DNA of 64,000 nt. Origin: Perca fluviatilis (lineage: Eukaryota; Chordata; Actinopteri; Perciformes; Percidae). Below the pieces are notes generated by a model. It was given only the letters and a program-made list of their open reading frames with translations, did not search any database and was not told the DNA's origin. The stretch spans positions 7,672,309 to 7,736,308 of the forward strand of contig NC_053133.1 in assembly GCF_010015445.1 (NCBI RefSeq), in the 5' to 3' direction. The position numbers and the translations under genes were made by a program. Shown here piece after piece: positions 33,701 through 45,352 of this stretch (position 1 is its first letter; each line of letters starts with the position of its first letter).

Positions 33701-36561
33701 CGAAAAAGGATAAATATTTGAAGAAGAAAAATACCGACCCTTGACATAATACTGATCAAAGTCCCTCCAGACCTAACCCTAATGAAGATCCCACTAAACA
33801 AAAGAACAAAAGAAAGCAAAAACAATGAGCTCAAGGCAATACAGTGACACTTATCTGTCATTTCGATTTTCTTTCACTGGGGGTCCTGCATCACCAACTC
33901 CATTGGGCTTAGTACTATTTGTTAGTATTTTGTTTATTTGCGTGATCATACCAAGGAACAAGTGACTTTGATGAGGAGGACCACGGAGGTGTCTGACAGA
34001 GATCTTAAAGCTAGCAAGCTAACTAGTAGCTGAACTTGTGAAAAAAAAGCCACACACTGTGGCAGAGACATTAATATTGCCGGTCTGCAAAGCCATTGTG
34101 TACAGGATGCTAGGTTTCGCACTGAGTGAATATAACTTTAACTCCCTATAATATTATGTACTATGAAAGGCTACTATGTTTCTTTTTGCAGCATTTGAGA
34201 TGGTGGTGCGTCATGAGAATTTTCCTTTTAAAAAGTGTGCCGTGGCACAGAAAAGGTTAAAAACATTGATATAGCCCACAAACGCTAATACACACTGTTT
34301 TGTCCTCTATTTCAACAAGCCAACATAGCGTTGATTATGCACCATTATCAAGCAAGTGCTTTTACAACATTCAACATTCATCAGGTTCCATTGTGTTGTT
34401 ACTTTTTATTCTACTACTAGCTTTTAATCGGAAAGTTGAAGCTAGTTAGCACTGATCAAACTCACAGTTTCACAGATCTTGCACTAATCAAATTGCATTT
34501 GCAGACCAAAAATTCACTCCTCCTGTCCAACACTAATGCAGGGAACATTATCACAGGATAAACATAAAAAATTAAAAAAAAATCTATTCTGGTCATTCCA
34601 GTTTTTGGACAAAGACGTAAACCAGTAAAAAAATAACACAAAGGATTTATTATACAGATTTCCCTGTCTTTCTTTGTTTTTTTTTTTTACTGATCTCAGT
34701 GCTACTTTAATTGACTTCCATTTTTCATTGTCAGCAGGACGCAAGTCTATCTTTGTCATGATCATGATGTAAAATCCCCGCTATACATCACTATTGCACC
34801 ATTGTATTTGTGTGGCATTTCCATGTGTAAGGATAAAATGGGCAAAGGTCTGTGATAAATTCCATCCTGTCAAGTGTTGATTTACAGGTCAGGTCTATGC
34901 ATCTGTGGGTGAATTTGTGCATGAGCGCATGTGCCGGAGTGTTAAGTGTGTGAAAATGCCTGTGGTCATTTTTCATCTCTTAGATTAGTTTGTGTGCGTG
35001 TGTGTGTTTATGTGTTTGTTACAGCCTGCATGCAGGAGTGTGAGAATATTTCCTCCTGGCCTGGTTACCTTTAATCTTTGATTGCCATGCAGCAGTTTTC
35101 CAAAATCCTCTAACGGTTGAGTGATTTAGTGTTATTATTTGCCTGCTGTGTTCTGTCCGAGCGCAGGGCTAACTGCCACCAAGAAGTGTTAATTACTTAA
35201 TTATGGAGATAAGAAATTGGTAAGGAACAGAATCGGCATTGATTAATGCAGGGTCTGAGAAGACTTTTCTCTTTATATCTCTCTCTCTCTCTTTCTCTCA
35301 TTGGAATTCAGTTTTAGTTCATGCCTCGTCCATATAAACACACTCAAACACATCCATACATTTGAACTTGTTGTTTTAACCTCAGATCTCTATCTCTGCT
35401 TGCAGAGTACATCTCTTTTTGTCTTTTGTCTCTGGCCATTAACATTCAATTGGAAGTGCATGAATAGCAACCGTAGATTCATCATGTTTTTTTTTCTTCT
35501 CCCTTTCTCTTCCCTCATGAATTATGGAGCACCTCCCCTGGTACATTTAGTTCGAGCCGCTAGTAAATTAAATGCAGTGTGCCGCCATGCCACACAGGAG
35601 CAAACGGGCCAAGCAGGGATATATTGGCCTGCGCTGTTGTGGCCAAAACATTTATATACCCCCCAGTGTTTCCAGGCACAAAAAACCTCTCAGAAAAGCT
35701 ACAAGAAGGCATTTGTATCTAAAAACATAATTTCTTCCCCCTTTTATTCTATAAATTGCTCACAGTTAAAAAAAAAAAAAACATATTAAAGCTATCAACT
35801 GCCAAGTAGGTCTATTCAACATGACTGATCATGAAGTCATTTAGGAGTGATGTAAGCATGATAATAGTGAAATAATTCAACACATGCCATTATGTAACTA
35901 AAGTATTCGACCCCGAGGCAAAAGAGAAGTTATGACTGACTTTTAAATGCTGCATTCCAGACATAGGTATCCACCTCAGCTTGTGGTGCATAGCCTTCAC
36001 TCTGCTCTATATTTCTCTCCTGAAGCAGGCATGAATGGGGGTGCCCGTCCCCTTTTTGCCCCCTGATTTATAGTGCTATGGTAGTAAAATGGCAGACTAG
36101 GATAACATGGGTGGTAATAAATGGCTATAAGACAGCGACTAGCAGATGTTAATGCTGCTGCCATTAGACTGAAAAATGAAGGGCGCCAGTGACTTCGTCA
36201 GATTTATACATTTTCTCTATGCCATGCATTAGTGCATGTCATGCTAAAGTGGCAATCCATATCTGAGCATTAATCGTCCGCTGTGCAATTTGGCCGCATC
36301 CAAAATATTATGCAGGAATGTTTGAATGAGCCAGGCCTGTTATTTATCAAGAATCTACAAATCACTCCTAGGAAGAACTAAAATCACTCCTTCCTTGTAA
36401 TGTGATTACTTTTTTTTAGTCACAAGTAGTGCAATGGTAAGGAATTACTATGTGAAATAGTTACTTTGACATTTTTTGCTTGTACGCGGTGTAATTGGGA
36501 GTTTACCACCATGCTTATGGTTACACGCCCCCCCCCTTGTTTTTTCTTCTCCCTCTCTGCT
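33701..36561. other. Mostly unique non-coding DNA
   Basis: At 34190-34262, AAAAGTGTGCCGTGGCACAG and AAAAGGTTAAAAAC match one end of a common fish hAT element, but its mate was not found. A CT run lies at 35278-35299. At 35195-35210, GTTAATTACTTAATTATGG packs two homeodomain cores. Bases 36170-36360 (GCATTAGTGCATGTCATGC, GAGCATTAATCGTCC) are repeat-free and enhancer-like. A C-run lies at 36527-36537. Confidence 0.4.
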
Positions 36562-36570
36562 CTTCTCGAG

Positions 36571-37021
36571 TAGTTTATATCGACGACGTTTCATTTACGG
36601 GATTGCTCCGGTGCCACCGGAGGTTCCCCTGGATGTCCTTCATTTTCTGCCGAATATCCCTCACCTCCCGCTTTCTTTGTGTTGGCATTCTAAACTCCGG
36701 TCGATTCGCAAAAAACGTCCTCTGAGCTAGTACCGACAACCAAATTATATCTATCTGTTTAATCTTTTTATCAAAAGCCATTTTAATTCCAGAGCTTGCC
36801 TCCCTACGTACACGTTCCACCAAGTTCCTTCCCGAGGCTATTTTGCAGCAGCACCGTATCTTTGTCCGGCGCTTAGCGTCGCCCGTGACGATTGTGATTG
36901 GTTTAACGAAATGCCAATAAACCACAGCACATTTTTTTTTTTCCCCATCCCGGGATGCTGTGTGGACTAGCCAGACCCTCCTCCACAGCGCTGTGGAGGA
37001 AGGTCTGGCAATGCGAGACTA
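36571..37021 (+). mobile_element. TAGTCT-family MITE, copy f (best preserved)
   Basis: It starts TAGTTTATATCGACGACG and ends GCAATGCGAGACTA. The flanks are CTTCTCGAG (36562-36570) and CTTCTCAGG (37022-37030), a 9-bp duplication with two changes. It contains GGGATTGCTCCGG, the TTTCTTTGTGTTGGCATTCT block, GATTGGTTTAACGAAATGCC and an almost perfect 38-bp palindrome (36971-37008) bounded by CCAGACC and GGTCTGG. GATTGGTTT is an inverted CCAAT motif. It has no open frame with a domain. Confidence 0.88.
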
Positions 37022-40000
37022 CTTCTCAGGTGATCCTGATTTTGATCATTATTGGATGGCCCGGCCCCCTGTACTGAAGGAAGGCTGGAGGACAAGGATC
37101 TGCCTCTGTCAGACTGAATCAGCCCTTTCACCAGTGTGTTTATTTCTTTTCTGTTGCATTTATTTCTTTGAGGATGGAGGTCCGGTCTAGTTTTCGTGGC
37201 TTTGTTCCTTGTTTGTTTATACACTTTTTGATAGTTTGGGGTTGGGGGAGTTCTGGGTCTGACGGCCCTTTGTGGGTTGGCCCAGGTTTCTTTCCTTCCT
37301 TTTGTTCTTTTTGGCCAGACCTGCAGACTCCCATAGTTTTGGTCAAATCCTTGTTAGATGATTGCTGTAAATAAAATGAATTTACTTTAACTAATCCTCG
37401 TGTACGATGTCCTTTAATATGTTGACGGCCACAGTTGAGTTGAGTTCTTTTGTTGTGGCCGTAACATATTAATATTTACCAATTTACCATCTGCAAAGTA
37501 TTCTGTACACAACACTGGCAAGACAATGACATAATTTAAAAAATAAATATATGCACAAACTAAAATAGTCATATATATCTTGATACACTGTTTTCTAATG
37601 GGAATACAAGTGCTCCATCTTGCACATGCCCATTCTGTACATTTCTGTAATGTCACCTAGTTTCAGGAAATACACCATAACAACAGGAATAGTATATCTC
37701 TAAAATATTATAGCCGGGTTAGGATACAGGTTAGAACTCGCCTACATATTGAGATAGGAGACATTTCCGAGGTTAAGACATTTGAAAAGGCGCTTTTATT
37801 CCTAGTCCTAAAAGTAGGACAAGAAATACATCACTGACCATTTTTGGCCAGTTAGAGTATGCACCTACTCTGAAACGCTTGATAAAAATTAGCTTTTTAA
37901 AACCAGCTCATGACGAAAAAATGGGGTTTCATCATAAATACTAAATAAGTAAGATATTTTGTGTTTAACAAAATGTCTACTGGTCATCTGTCCATGCTGT
38001 GCCCTTTGCCCCTTTTTCATCAGTGGCCTTGCACGGAGGTGGTGGTGGTTTGGGGGAATAAAGAGACAGCTCAGCGGCGCTAATGAAAAAAAGGATGGGA
38101 CGTGTAGGTTTGCTTTACATGGCTAAGGACCATTAGCGGCTTCACCGAGCATGGCCAACAAATACCGTCCAGTCACCTCCCTCCTTTCTCATTTCCAGAT
38201 GACTGGGCCCAAATTCTTATTCAGCGTTGCAGAGGACACAGAGGACCAATAGCTGTTAAGGGATGGGAAGAGCTGTAATTACGAAGGGATTGTCTCAAGT
38301 TCAATAGGCTTTGTACACACCATTTCATGCTAAACGGATATACGAGGTGAATTACAAGAAGCCTTTTAAACTACACAGTGCAAAGAAAAACTCACAGCTT
38401 CCTGATGTTAAGTTGGACTCATAATTGAGTCGTGACATCTTAACTGCAGTGAAGTGTGGCAAGAGTCATCATCTCCAGACTTTGTAAAAGGCAGTGTATA
38501 TCTGAGAGCATCTGCATTTCAATCTGAACAGCAAAGGAATACTCAGAGATGCTCTGATGTTAAGAAAACAAAGTCTGCACCAATATCTTTAATGATGAAT
38601 GAAAACAGTGTTTTCTTTCCAACAGGCTTTTCATAGGGCCGATATGGCAGTCGGACAATCTTTATGCATTGATTAAAGGCTGTCGATGATGGGGAAAAAA
38701 AGGCTGGATAACATTTGTAAAAATGGTCTTTGAGAGATGACTATGAAAGCAGATGTTGGCCTTTCATCTCTGCATCTGCGTGAGCCCATTACTGAGTTTC
38801 TGTGAAAAATAATGACTGTGCCTTCCAGGATGATGAGCACTTTTTAAGTGGACCTCATTCTTTGTGACCTATATCCATTGTCTTACCCTGTCAGCATTGG
38901 AATAGCAAAGCCATTCATGTCCCATATCAAATACAGAGTCAGGGATATTTTTTGCCATAAAGTACACATGCCACTTCAGCCTTGATAGTGAATATGTGCC
39001 TCCTATGAATTGTTGGATTTGCATGAATATTTATGGAATCATAGTGGGAGTTACAGCATGTGAGGTAATTACATTACAGATAGAGGGAACGGATGTGAGT
39101 CATAGCATATTTTACATTCTTGTGTACAAATTGGCCATTGTAGTAGAGATATAAAAAGCCTCCTTGAATTAATGGCTTCAAAATTAGCTTGGTAAGCAAA
39201 GAAAAGGATTTACTTTGAACCAAGTGAACCACGTATGGGGCTGCATTTCAGTTTTTTGGAGCCCCGTTCCACTTTGTTGTTGTATAAAAAGGCAAAGAAG
39301 CTTCCAATGCTGCATTCTCATAAAATACCATCCTTTGTGCGATTTGACAGGATAATGTTGCATTTGTGTGGATCACTACTGATGATACTCATACGAGAGG
39401 GAAATCATCGCTGCAAACTTCCCTCTAATGCGCCCATTACTTTATAATGACGCCAAGTGTTCAATTTCACAGTGGTGGCATGAATTTGTAATTACCACAT
39501 ATAGATTTCCCAGTGTTTCCTGATTGCAGGAGAAACATACTGTATTCACTACCGCCCCGGGTCCAATAACCAGATGTGGAATAGTCTCCAGCTTGCCAGC
39601 AGCATCCCTCCCAAATGAGCCTCAGTCGGCTCCGATGGGAAGTGTTTTCCAGTTAGCTATCTTGCAGCAATCAATACTCCACCTCCTCCCATAGTGTTCA
39701 GAGAAACCCAAACTTCTAATGAGGGACTTTTGTAGCCATGTTCCCCAAGCCCCGTAATGCATGCGGTCAATACCAGAGAGGATCTGCTGGATGAACTCAA
39801 AAGGCAAGGGAGAGAGAGACAGAGAAAGAGGATGGCACTGTTCAATAATAAGCACTAACAGTCTGGCAGGCTGGACCTGACCCAGATACAGTTTACCTCA
39901 AACTGTCTCGCTATGCTATCTCTGATTTTTTTTTTTTTTTTCCTTGTTTGATAAAGGGCCTGATGTTTTCTTAATCCAAGCTGAAGGATGAAGCAGATTA

Positions 40001-40399
40001 TACAGGGCCCCAGTTTGTCAAATGCAGATTCGATTTTTTAAAAGGTTAATGGCTACGCTTGCAAAAATCCAAGGCAAAATGTTTAGGAGGGAGCCTTTCT
40101 GATCACAAATAGGCCAATATTTGTGGTCCAGGTTTGGATGTTTCCTGATGACCTTTGTCAGAAAAGAGCTGATTAAACAGACGGCGAAGTCGTTGCGATA
40201 GGCAGACAATGCAGTTTTTGAATAGATGAAGGCCAACTCCATAACTCTTGTTTGTGCAAAAACTTTCCCATGCATGTCTAGCGTCCAGCTAGTTCAGACT
40301 AATCAAATCTAAAAGAAAATGGCAACAAAATGCATGATTTCATGGTGATGGAATACATACAGATGTTGTCTTATAGAATGCAAAACTAAGAATCTACAA
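37022..40399. other. Mostly unique non-coding DNA
   Basis: Bases 37080-37470 (TGGTTGGGGGAGTTC-like G/T-rich text, AATAAAATGAATTTAC, then TTGTGGCCGTAACA) have the feel of a retroelement 3' end, but no paired ends were found. Bases 39005-39200 hold TTTGCATGAATATTTATGG (octamer plus Fox-like), GGTAATTACATTAC and GAATTAATGG, so they are enhancer-like. A T-run lies at 39927-39942. No exon was supported. Confidence 0.4.
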
Positions 40400-40830
40400 A
40401 CATGCTAGCAGCTCTGAAGCTGTACTTGATGTGCATATATTGTACGTGTGAGCTAAATGCTAATGTAAGAATGCAAACATGCTCACAATGACAATGCTAT
40501 AACATGGTGATGATTGGTGGGAAAAGTTTTTACCATGGTCACCTTCTTATGCCGCTTTTCCACTGCATGACTCACTCTTTTTTGGTTTTCCATGAACAAA
40601 AGTTGTAGATAGTACCTTGTACCTGAGTTGATACTAGAAAGTGGAGTTAAAACACTGCAGACCATTCATTGGTCGGAGTAAATGGCCACTAGTGCGACAC
40701 AGGACATCCTACACCCACAATGTAAAAATGTTGGCATGTTAGCATATTAACATTTGGTCATAAAACAAAGAATCGGAAAAAATATGATTTTGACCTAATG
40801 GTGGCGCTTAGGGATGGAACAGTTCCAAGT
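40400..40830. repeat. CTAACATG-type interspersed repeat, diverged
   Basis: GAGCTAAATGCTAATGTAAG, CATGCTCACAATGACAATGC, GCATGTTAGCATATTAACAT, TTTGGTCATAAAACAAAG and TTTTGACCTAATGGTGGCGC match the repeat at 24860-25690 in the same order. About 200 bases of unrelated DNA (40510-40725) lie between its parts. Confidence 0.65.
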
Positions 40831-42534
40831 AAAAAATCTCAAGTCTTCGGTCCACTAGTCACAGTTTTAGCCTTACAGATTTTAGTCAAAAATGCTTGGT
40901 CATAAGCTATACAAAAATAACAAAGCTGCATACTTGCACTAATTGCAAAAACTCTATTCTTGTAATAAAGATTGTGTTTATGTTATATAAATAAATATTT
41001 GGGCCAAATAAATAAATGAAAATTATGTTGAAATTGGCAATGCCCAATAATGGGTTACATTCACAAAGGATCAGATTCAGAGGTTTTAACTTCAGCTTTA
41101 CTAATTGATATTTTCACAATAGTGGTCTTTTTATAAATTTTTCTATAATTGATGGCACATTACACTATTTAGAATAATGGATGTAGAATAAAAACATAGT
41201 TGTTACTAGCTGCATTTCTAGCCTGTTTGTCAAGAAAGTTGGCCAATTAATGAAAGCAAAATGCACACTGTCACCAACTAATCGAGATTAACTCAGTGCG
41301 CCTCAGAGAGTGTCCTTTTCCACAGGACAAATGAGGAATTAACAGCTCCTTCAAACAAGGTTCCCCATCGTTGTAAATGTTAAGCTGAGTTTAATGCAGC
41401 CAGGTTGATACATTTTGCAGGTCTTAACGTATTAAAAAGAGATTTAAATGAGCTTCGTTGATCAAACTGCTGGAAGCCTTTGTTCTCCAGCCCATGATTT
41501 ATTCAGAGACACCACACTCGGACCGTCACTATTTTCTCTCTGTCGTGTTACGGGAGTGCGTTCGTCGACAGGGTTCATTTGTGTTGAGAAATGCCATCTG
41601 GCTCAGGCAGCGAAAGCTTTGTCAGAAAGAGATGAGAGGGAGGGGGTGGCCACAGGGGAGATATAATATGTGTGTGTAGGTGCAGCGTCTATCTATTGAC
41701 CTCAGAGGGCTGGAAATGGACTACGGACAAATTAGAATGTTTCAAAACCATCGGTTACCTCTCGGGAAGAGCAACATCCAGGAAAATATGCTCAGTTCTT
41801 TGAAAATGAATTGCAGGGTCAGCCTATTGCTTGAGATATACTGCTACTTATACACAAAGATATAAAAACAAATTCTGAATGTTATACAGTGTCAGATTCA
41901 TACACAAAGTAATTGTACAGATAGCTGAATAAGGTGGATAGTCTGTGCCACAATTCAAGCCCTTTAAAAACTCCTATGTGACACATATACAGTACATCAC
42001 TCTCCTGCCGGTCTCCAATGCAATAGATGATGTAAGGTAGCTTCTTTTTTCTTCCCGTTTCCGTTATTACTCTTTGCTTGGCTGCCTGCCAATGGTTCGT
42101 GTAAACCACAGTTGTCCTTGCTGATGTACTTTGCTATTTGGTGTACAAACAAAAGTGACAAATCCCCTCAAGTCCAAAAAGGGCCATTATCTACTGCTGC
42201 TTATGCGGCGCAGCATCCGTCTTTTTACGAGCACATTATGTGTACTCACATGAAGCATGTTTGACTGAGGAATGATGAATGGTATTCCATATGAAATAGA
42301 TGTGCCGAAATGTGGCAAGGACAAACGCACCGGTGCCTAGTATTGAAAATTTTAATCATTAATGTCAGGCTGTGTTCATGCAGCATTACGATCCATCACA
42401 TGTCCTCTGGGACTCATTGATTATGAAAACAAGATTATTGGTATCGGAACAGCAATGTACACTATACCACGCCTAATTACAGAAGCCATACTATGACTGT
42501 GAAAGGAAACTGGGATTGTACAGTTTCTAAGCGC
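40831..42534. other. Unique non-coding DNA, nothing recognised
   Basis: AT-rich up to 41250, then mixed. The frames at 41448-41679 have no domain. Confidence 0.45.
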
Positions 42535-42681
42535 CAGAGGTGGAAACATTACAAAAACATTCTACTTAAGTAAAAGTACTATTACTTTGGTGAACTACCA
42601 AGTAAAGTATAGGAAGTACAATTAAAATGATGATTGATTATTGTTAGCTGGAGCATACAAATGCAATGTTTATTCAATTCC

Positions 42682-43058
42682 TTAAAGCTATAGTGCGTAG
42701 TTTCTGTCTCCCCCATGAGGAATTCTAAGTAATGACAACAAAATGTCGGCGCATCCACATGATACAAGCCTTCCGTGATGGCGCACAGCCCCCCCTTCCT
42801 CCACGCAGTAACTAGTAGCCAAGGAGGACACGGAGGATTAAAAAACATGATGGACTCTTCCGAAGAGGTCATTATCTTCACTCAAGCTTCTGCGCGTGAA
42901 AGTCGCCGGACGCCACAATCTCCTGAACATAGTCACACTGAGAAATCCAGAGAGAGTCGTGTGGAGCTGATAGTCTTTATTAGATTTGTAGCAACTCATT
43001 TGGCAACGGCTTGAACAGATGTTCATTAATATCAAAAAGTTACGCACTAAAGCTTTAA
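42682..43058 (+). mobile_element. TTAA/AGCTATAGTGCG MITE, copy 1
   Basis: TTAA is followed by AGCTATAGTGCGTAGTTTCT. The inverted right end is AGCTTTAGTGCGTAACTTTT, again next to TTAA. TTAA on both sides is the target signature of piggyBac-like and Kolobok-like transposons. Landmarks inside are GAATTCTAAGTAATGACAAC, GATACAAGCCTTCCGTGATG and AGCCAAGGAGGACACGGAGG. It is non-coding. Confidence 0.85.
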
Positions 43059-43423
43059 TATTTTATTTTATTTTACTATAGATAGACAGAAAGGAAGAAG
43101 ATAGATGGAAAAGAAAGAGAGGGAAAAAAAACAACATGTAAATGTGTGTGTGTGTGCATGCATGTATGTATGCATCTGTGCCTGTGTATGCATGGGTATA
43201 TGTGAGCTGTAGGTAAGTAGATATACGGTGTACGTGTATGTAAAGAAGAATTGTGTTGAATTGTTTTGTATTTAACAAAATGATACAAATAGAGAAAGGG
43301 GGTAGGACTAGAAAAGTTTGTTTATGAACTTCTTCCTACTCCTTTTTAGGACATGGGAATTTCTTATTTCAATTACTTATAATAATTTTGGTAGATTGTG
43401 CTGAGAAGTACATGTCCTTATTT

Positions 43424-43495
43424 ATCTGTAATTTAAATTTTATATATGTATGTATACACACATATACATACATATATAAAATTAAAATTACAGAT
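43424..43495. repeat. 72-bp near-perfect hairpin
   Basis: Two 33-base arms (43424-43456 and 43463-43495) pair with one mismatch around a CACACA loop. The arms start ATCTGTAATTT and run into TTTTATATATGTATGTATA. It lies within the hAT element, followed by a (TA)n run. Confidence 0.93.
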
Positions 43496-43901
43496 ATATA
43501 TATATATATATAAAAAATGTTACATGTTCAAATAAACTACAGCTACTAAAAAAAAAATCTTATTTATACTTATTATAGCCTACTTATTTAATTAAACCAC
43601 AGTCTTTTGCAATTTGTTAAGGGCACAGAGCCAAAAAGGTAAAAAAAAGCAACAAAAACCTTGAAAAAGCAAAAAATAAATAAATAAAAAATGTACACAC
43701 ACAAGTGATACTTTGCCAAAACAACATTAGAGAGCTTTCTTTTTTTTTAACTCCGTAACAGTACAATACTTCAAACAAAACATACTAAAGTAAAAGTAAC
43801 AATTACAGATTTTAAAAACTACTCTAAAAAGTAAAAGTACACAAAATAACTACTCAGTTACAGTAACGTGAGTAATTGTAAGTCTTTACTTTCCACCTCT
43901 G

Positions 43902-44978
43902 CTACGGGCGTTACATAGTTTGTATATGGTCCATGTGTGGAAACAGTGAGGTCAATGCTGGTTACATTTATAAAGAACACAGAGAGGCAGTACTTTTGGC
44001 TGGCAGTGTAAACATATCCACATGAAAATTCATTCTGGCAGTTGCTTACATTACCATCTGTAAACAAAGGGCATAAATCATGGGGATATTGAATGGTTAA
44101 TTGCTTTTCAGCTAAGTTACATTAAGGGGAATGTGCTCTAGAACTAAATACCATGTCCTCGGGTCACATTGCTAAATTTGGAAATACATGTTTCTTTAGG
44201 AGACCAAGTCAGGCGTATGAGAACATCATATTTCCCTTCGACCACCCCTCCTGTTTTTATCTTTCTTTCCTCCTGAGTGATACCGTGTCTTCTGCCTGTC
44301 TGCACAGGTTAGCGGAAAGTTGAGACTGAGTTCAATCAATGCTCCAAATTACCAGACGAAGGACGATGGAACAGCCCATTACGATGGCTGACCCACTTAG
44401 GGTCTGGTCATAAGAGCGCCAAACATAGTGTTTTTCCAGCCAGCCTTGGAAAGTCATGTTTTTAGAGTAAAACAAGTTTTTGTCATTACTGACCTGTCTG
44501 GCTAAGGGAAGGCTGAGTATCAAGCATTAGCCACGGAAAAACTTAATATCAACTGGATCAAAATGCTGCCAGAGCATCATATTAATTTCATTACTGTACA
44601 TCATGGCTTTTCCGATGCTATTTTTCCATTCTCATGTTGAATTAAAACTGTTATACGATACATGTATGACATGAATCGTAAAAACTATAAAAATGATGAA
44701 CTCCATGAACCGTGTGTCAGGCTCTAAGCTCCCTGTTGTGGTTTCATATGAAATCAGGCATAGACGTGTGAAGGATGAACCTGGGTTGATGGCAGAGTTG
44801 TATAAGTAAAGAGGGGCCTATATTAGCGTGTACGTGATGCGTGACAGAGGCAAATGATTGTATCCATAGGGGTGGAATGAACGATCCCTAAACCCCACAG
44901 TGGTGATACATTAAAGAGAGTTTGGATTTGGATTTCTTTTTTACCCTCTCCAAAATGAAAAAAGGCCAGAGCAAATGT
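43902..44978. other. Unique non-coding DNA, nothing recognised
   Basis: No repeat ends or exon were seen. Confidence 0.45.
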
Positions 44979-45352
44979 TTAAAGCTTTAGTGCATAACTT
45001 TTTGATATTAATGAAGGTCAGTTACATTCAAGCCGTTGCCAAATGAGTTGATACAAATCTAATTAAGACTATCAGCTCCACACGACTTTCTCTGTATTTC
45101 TCAGTATGTTCAGAAGATTGTGGCGTGCGGCGACTTTCACGTGCAGAAACTTGATTGAAGATAATGACCTCTTTTAAAGACTCCATCATGTTTTTTAATC
45201 CTCCATGTCCTCCTTGCCTACTAGCAAATGCGTGGGGGGGGGGGCTGTGTGTGGTCACGGAAGGCTTGTATCATGTGGACACGCCGACAGTGTTGTTTTC
45301 ATTACTTAGAATTCCTCATGGGAGCGGCAGAAACTACGTACTATAGCTTTAA
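44979..45352 (-). mobile_element. TTAA/AGCTATAGTGCG MITE, copy 2
   Basis: It has the same ends and landmarks as copy 1, in reverse: AGCTTTAGTGCATAAC at the left, then AGCCGTTGCCAAATGAGTTG, CCTCCATGTCCTCCTTG, and ACTATAGCT beside the right TTAA. The site homologous to the insertion in copy 3 is empty here (TCATGTGGACACGCC near 45273). Confidence 0.87.

Larger units (their letters stand above)
42535..43901. mobile_element. hAT element with CAGAGGTGG ends, carrying a nested TTAA MITE
   Basis: The left end CAGAGGTGGAAACATTAC and inverted right end CAGAGGTGGAAAGTAAAG agree. Both subterminal regions repeat AAGTAAAAGTA-type text. The flanks CTAAGCGC (42527-42534) and CTACGGGC (43902-43909) match at six of eight bases, an old hAT duplication. 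A TTAA MITE (42682-43058) and a 72-bp hairpin (43424-43495) lie inside. No transposase is visible. Confidence 0.8.

Noticed and set aside
34190..34262. One end of a fish hAT element (GTGTGCCGTGGCACAG)
   Set aside because: Its partner end and target duplication were not found, so it is mentioned only within the surrounding stretch.
37080..37470. Possible LTR or retroelement 3' end
   Set aside because: AATAAA and G/T-rich text are suggestive, but no paired TG...CA ends or target duplication could be found.
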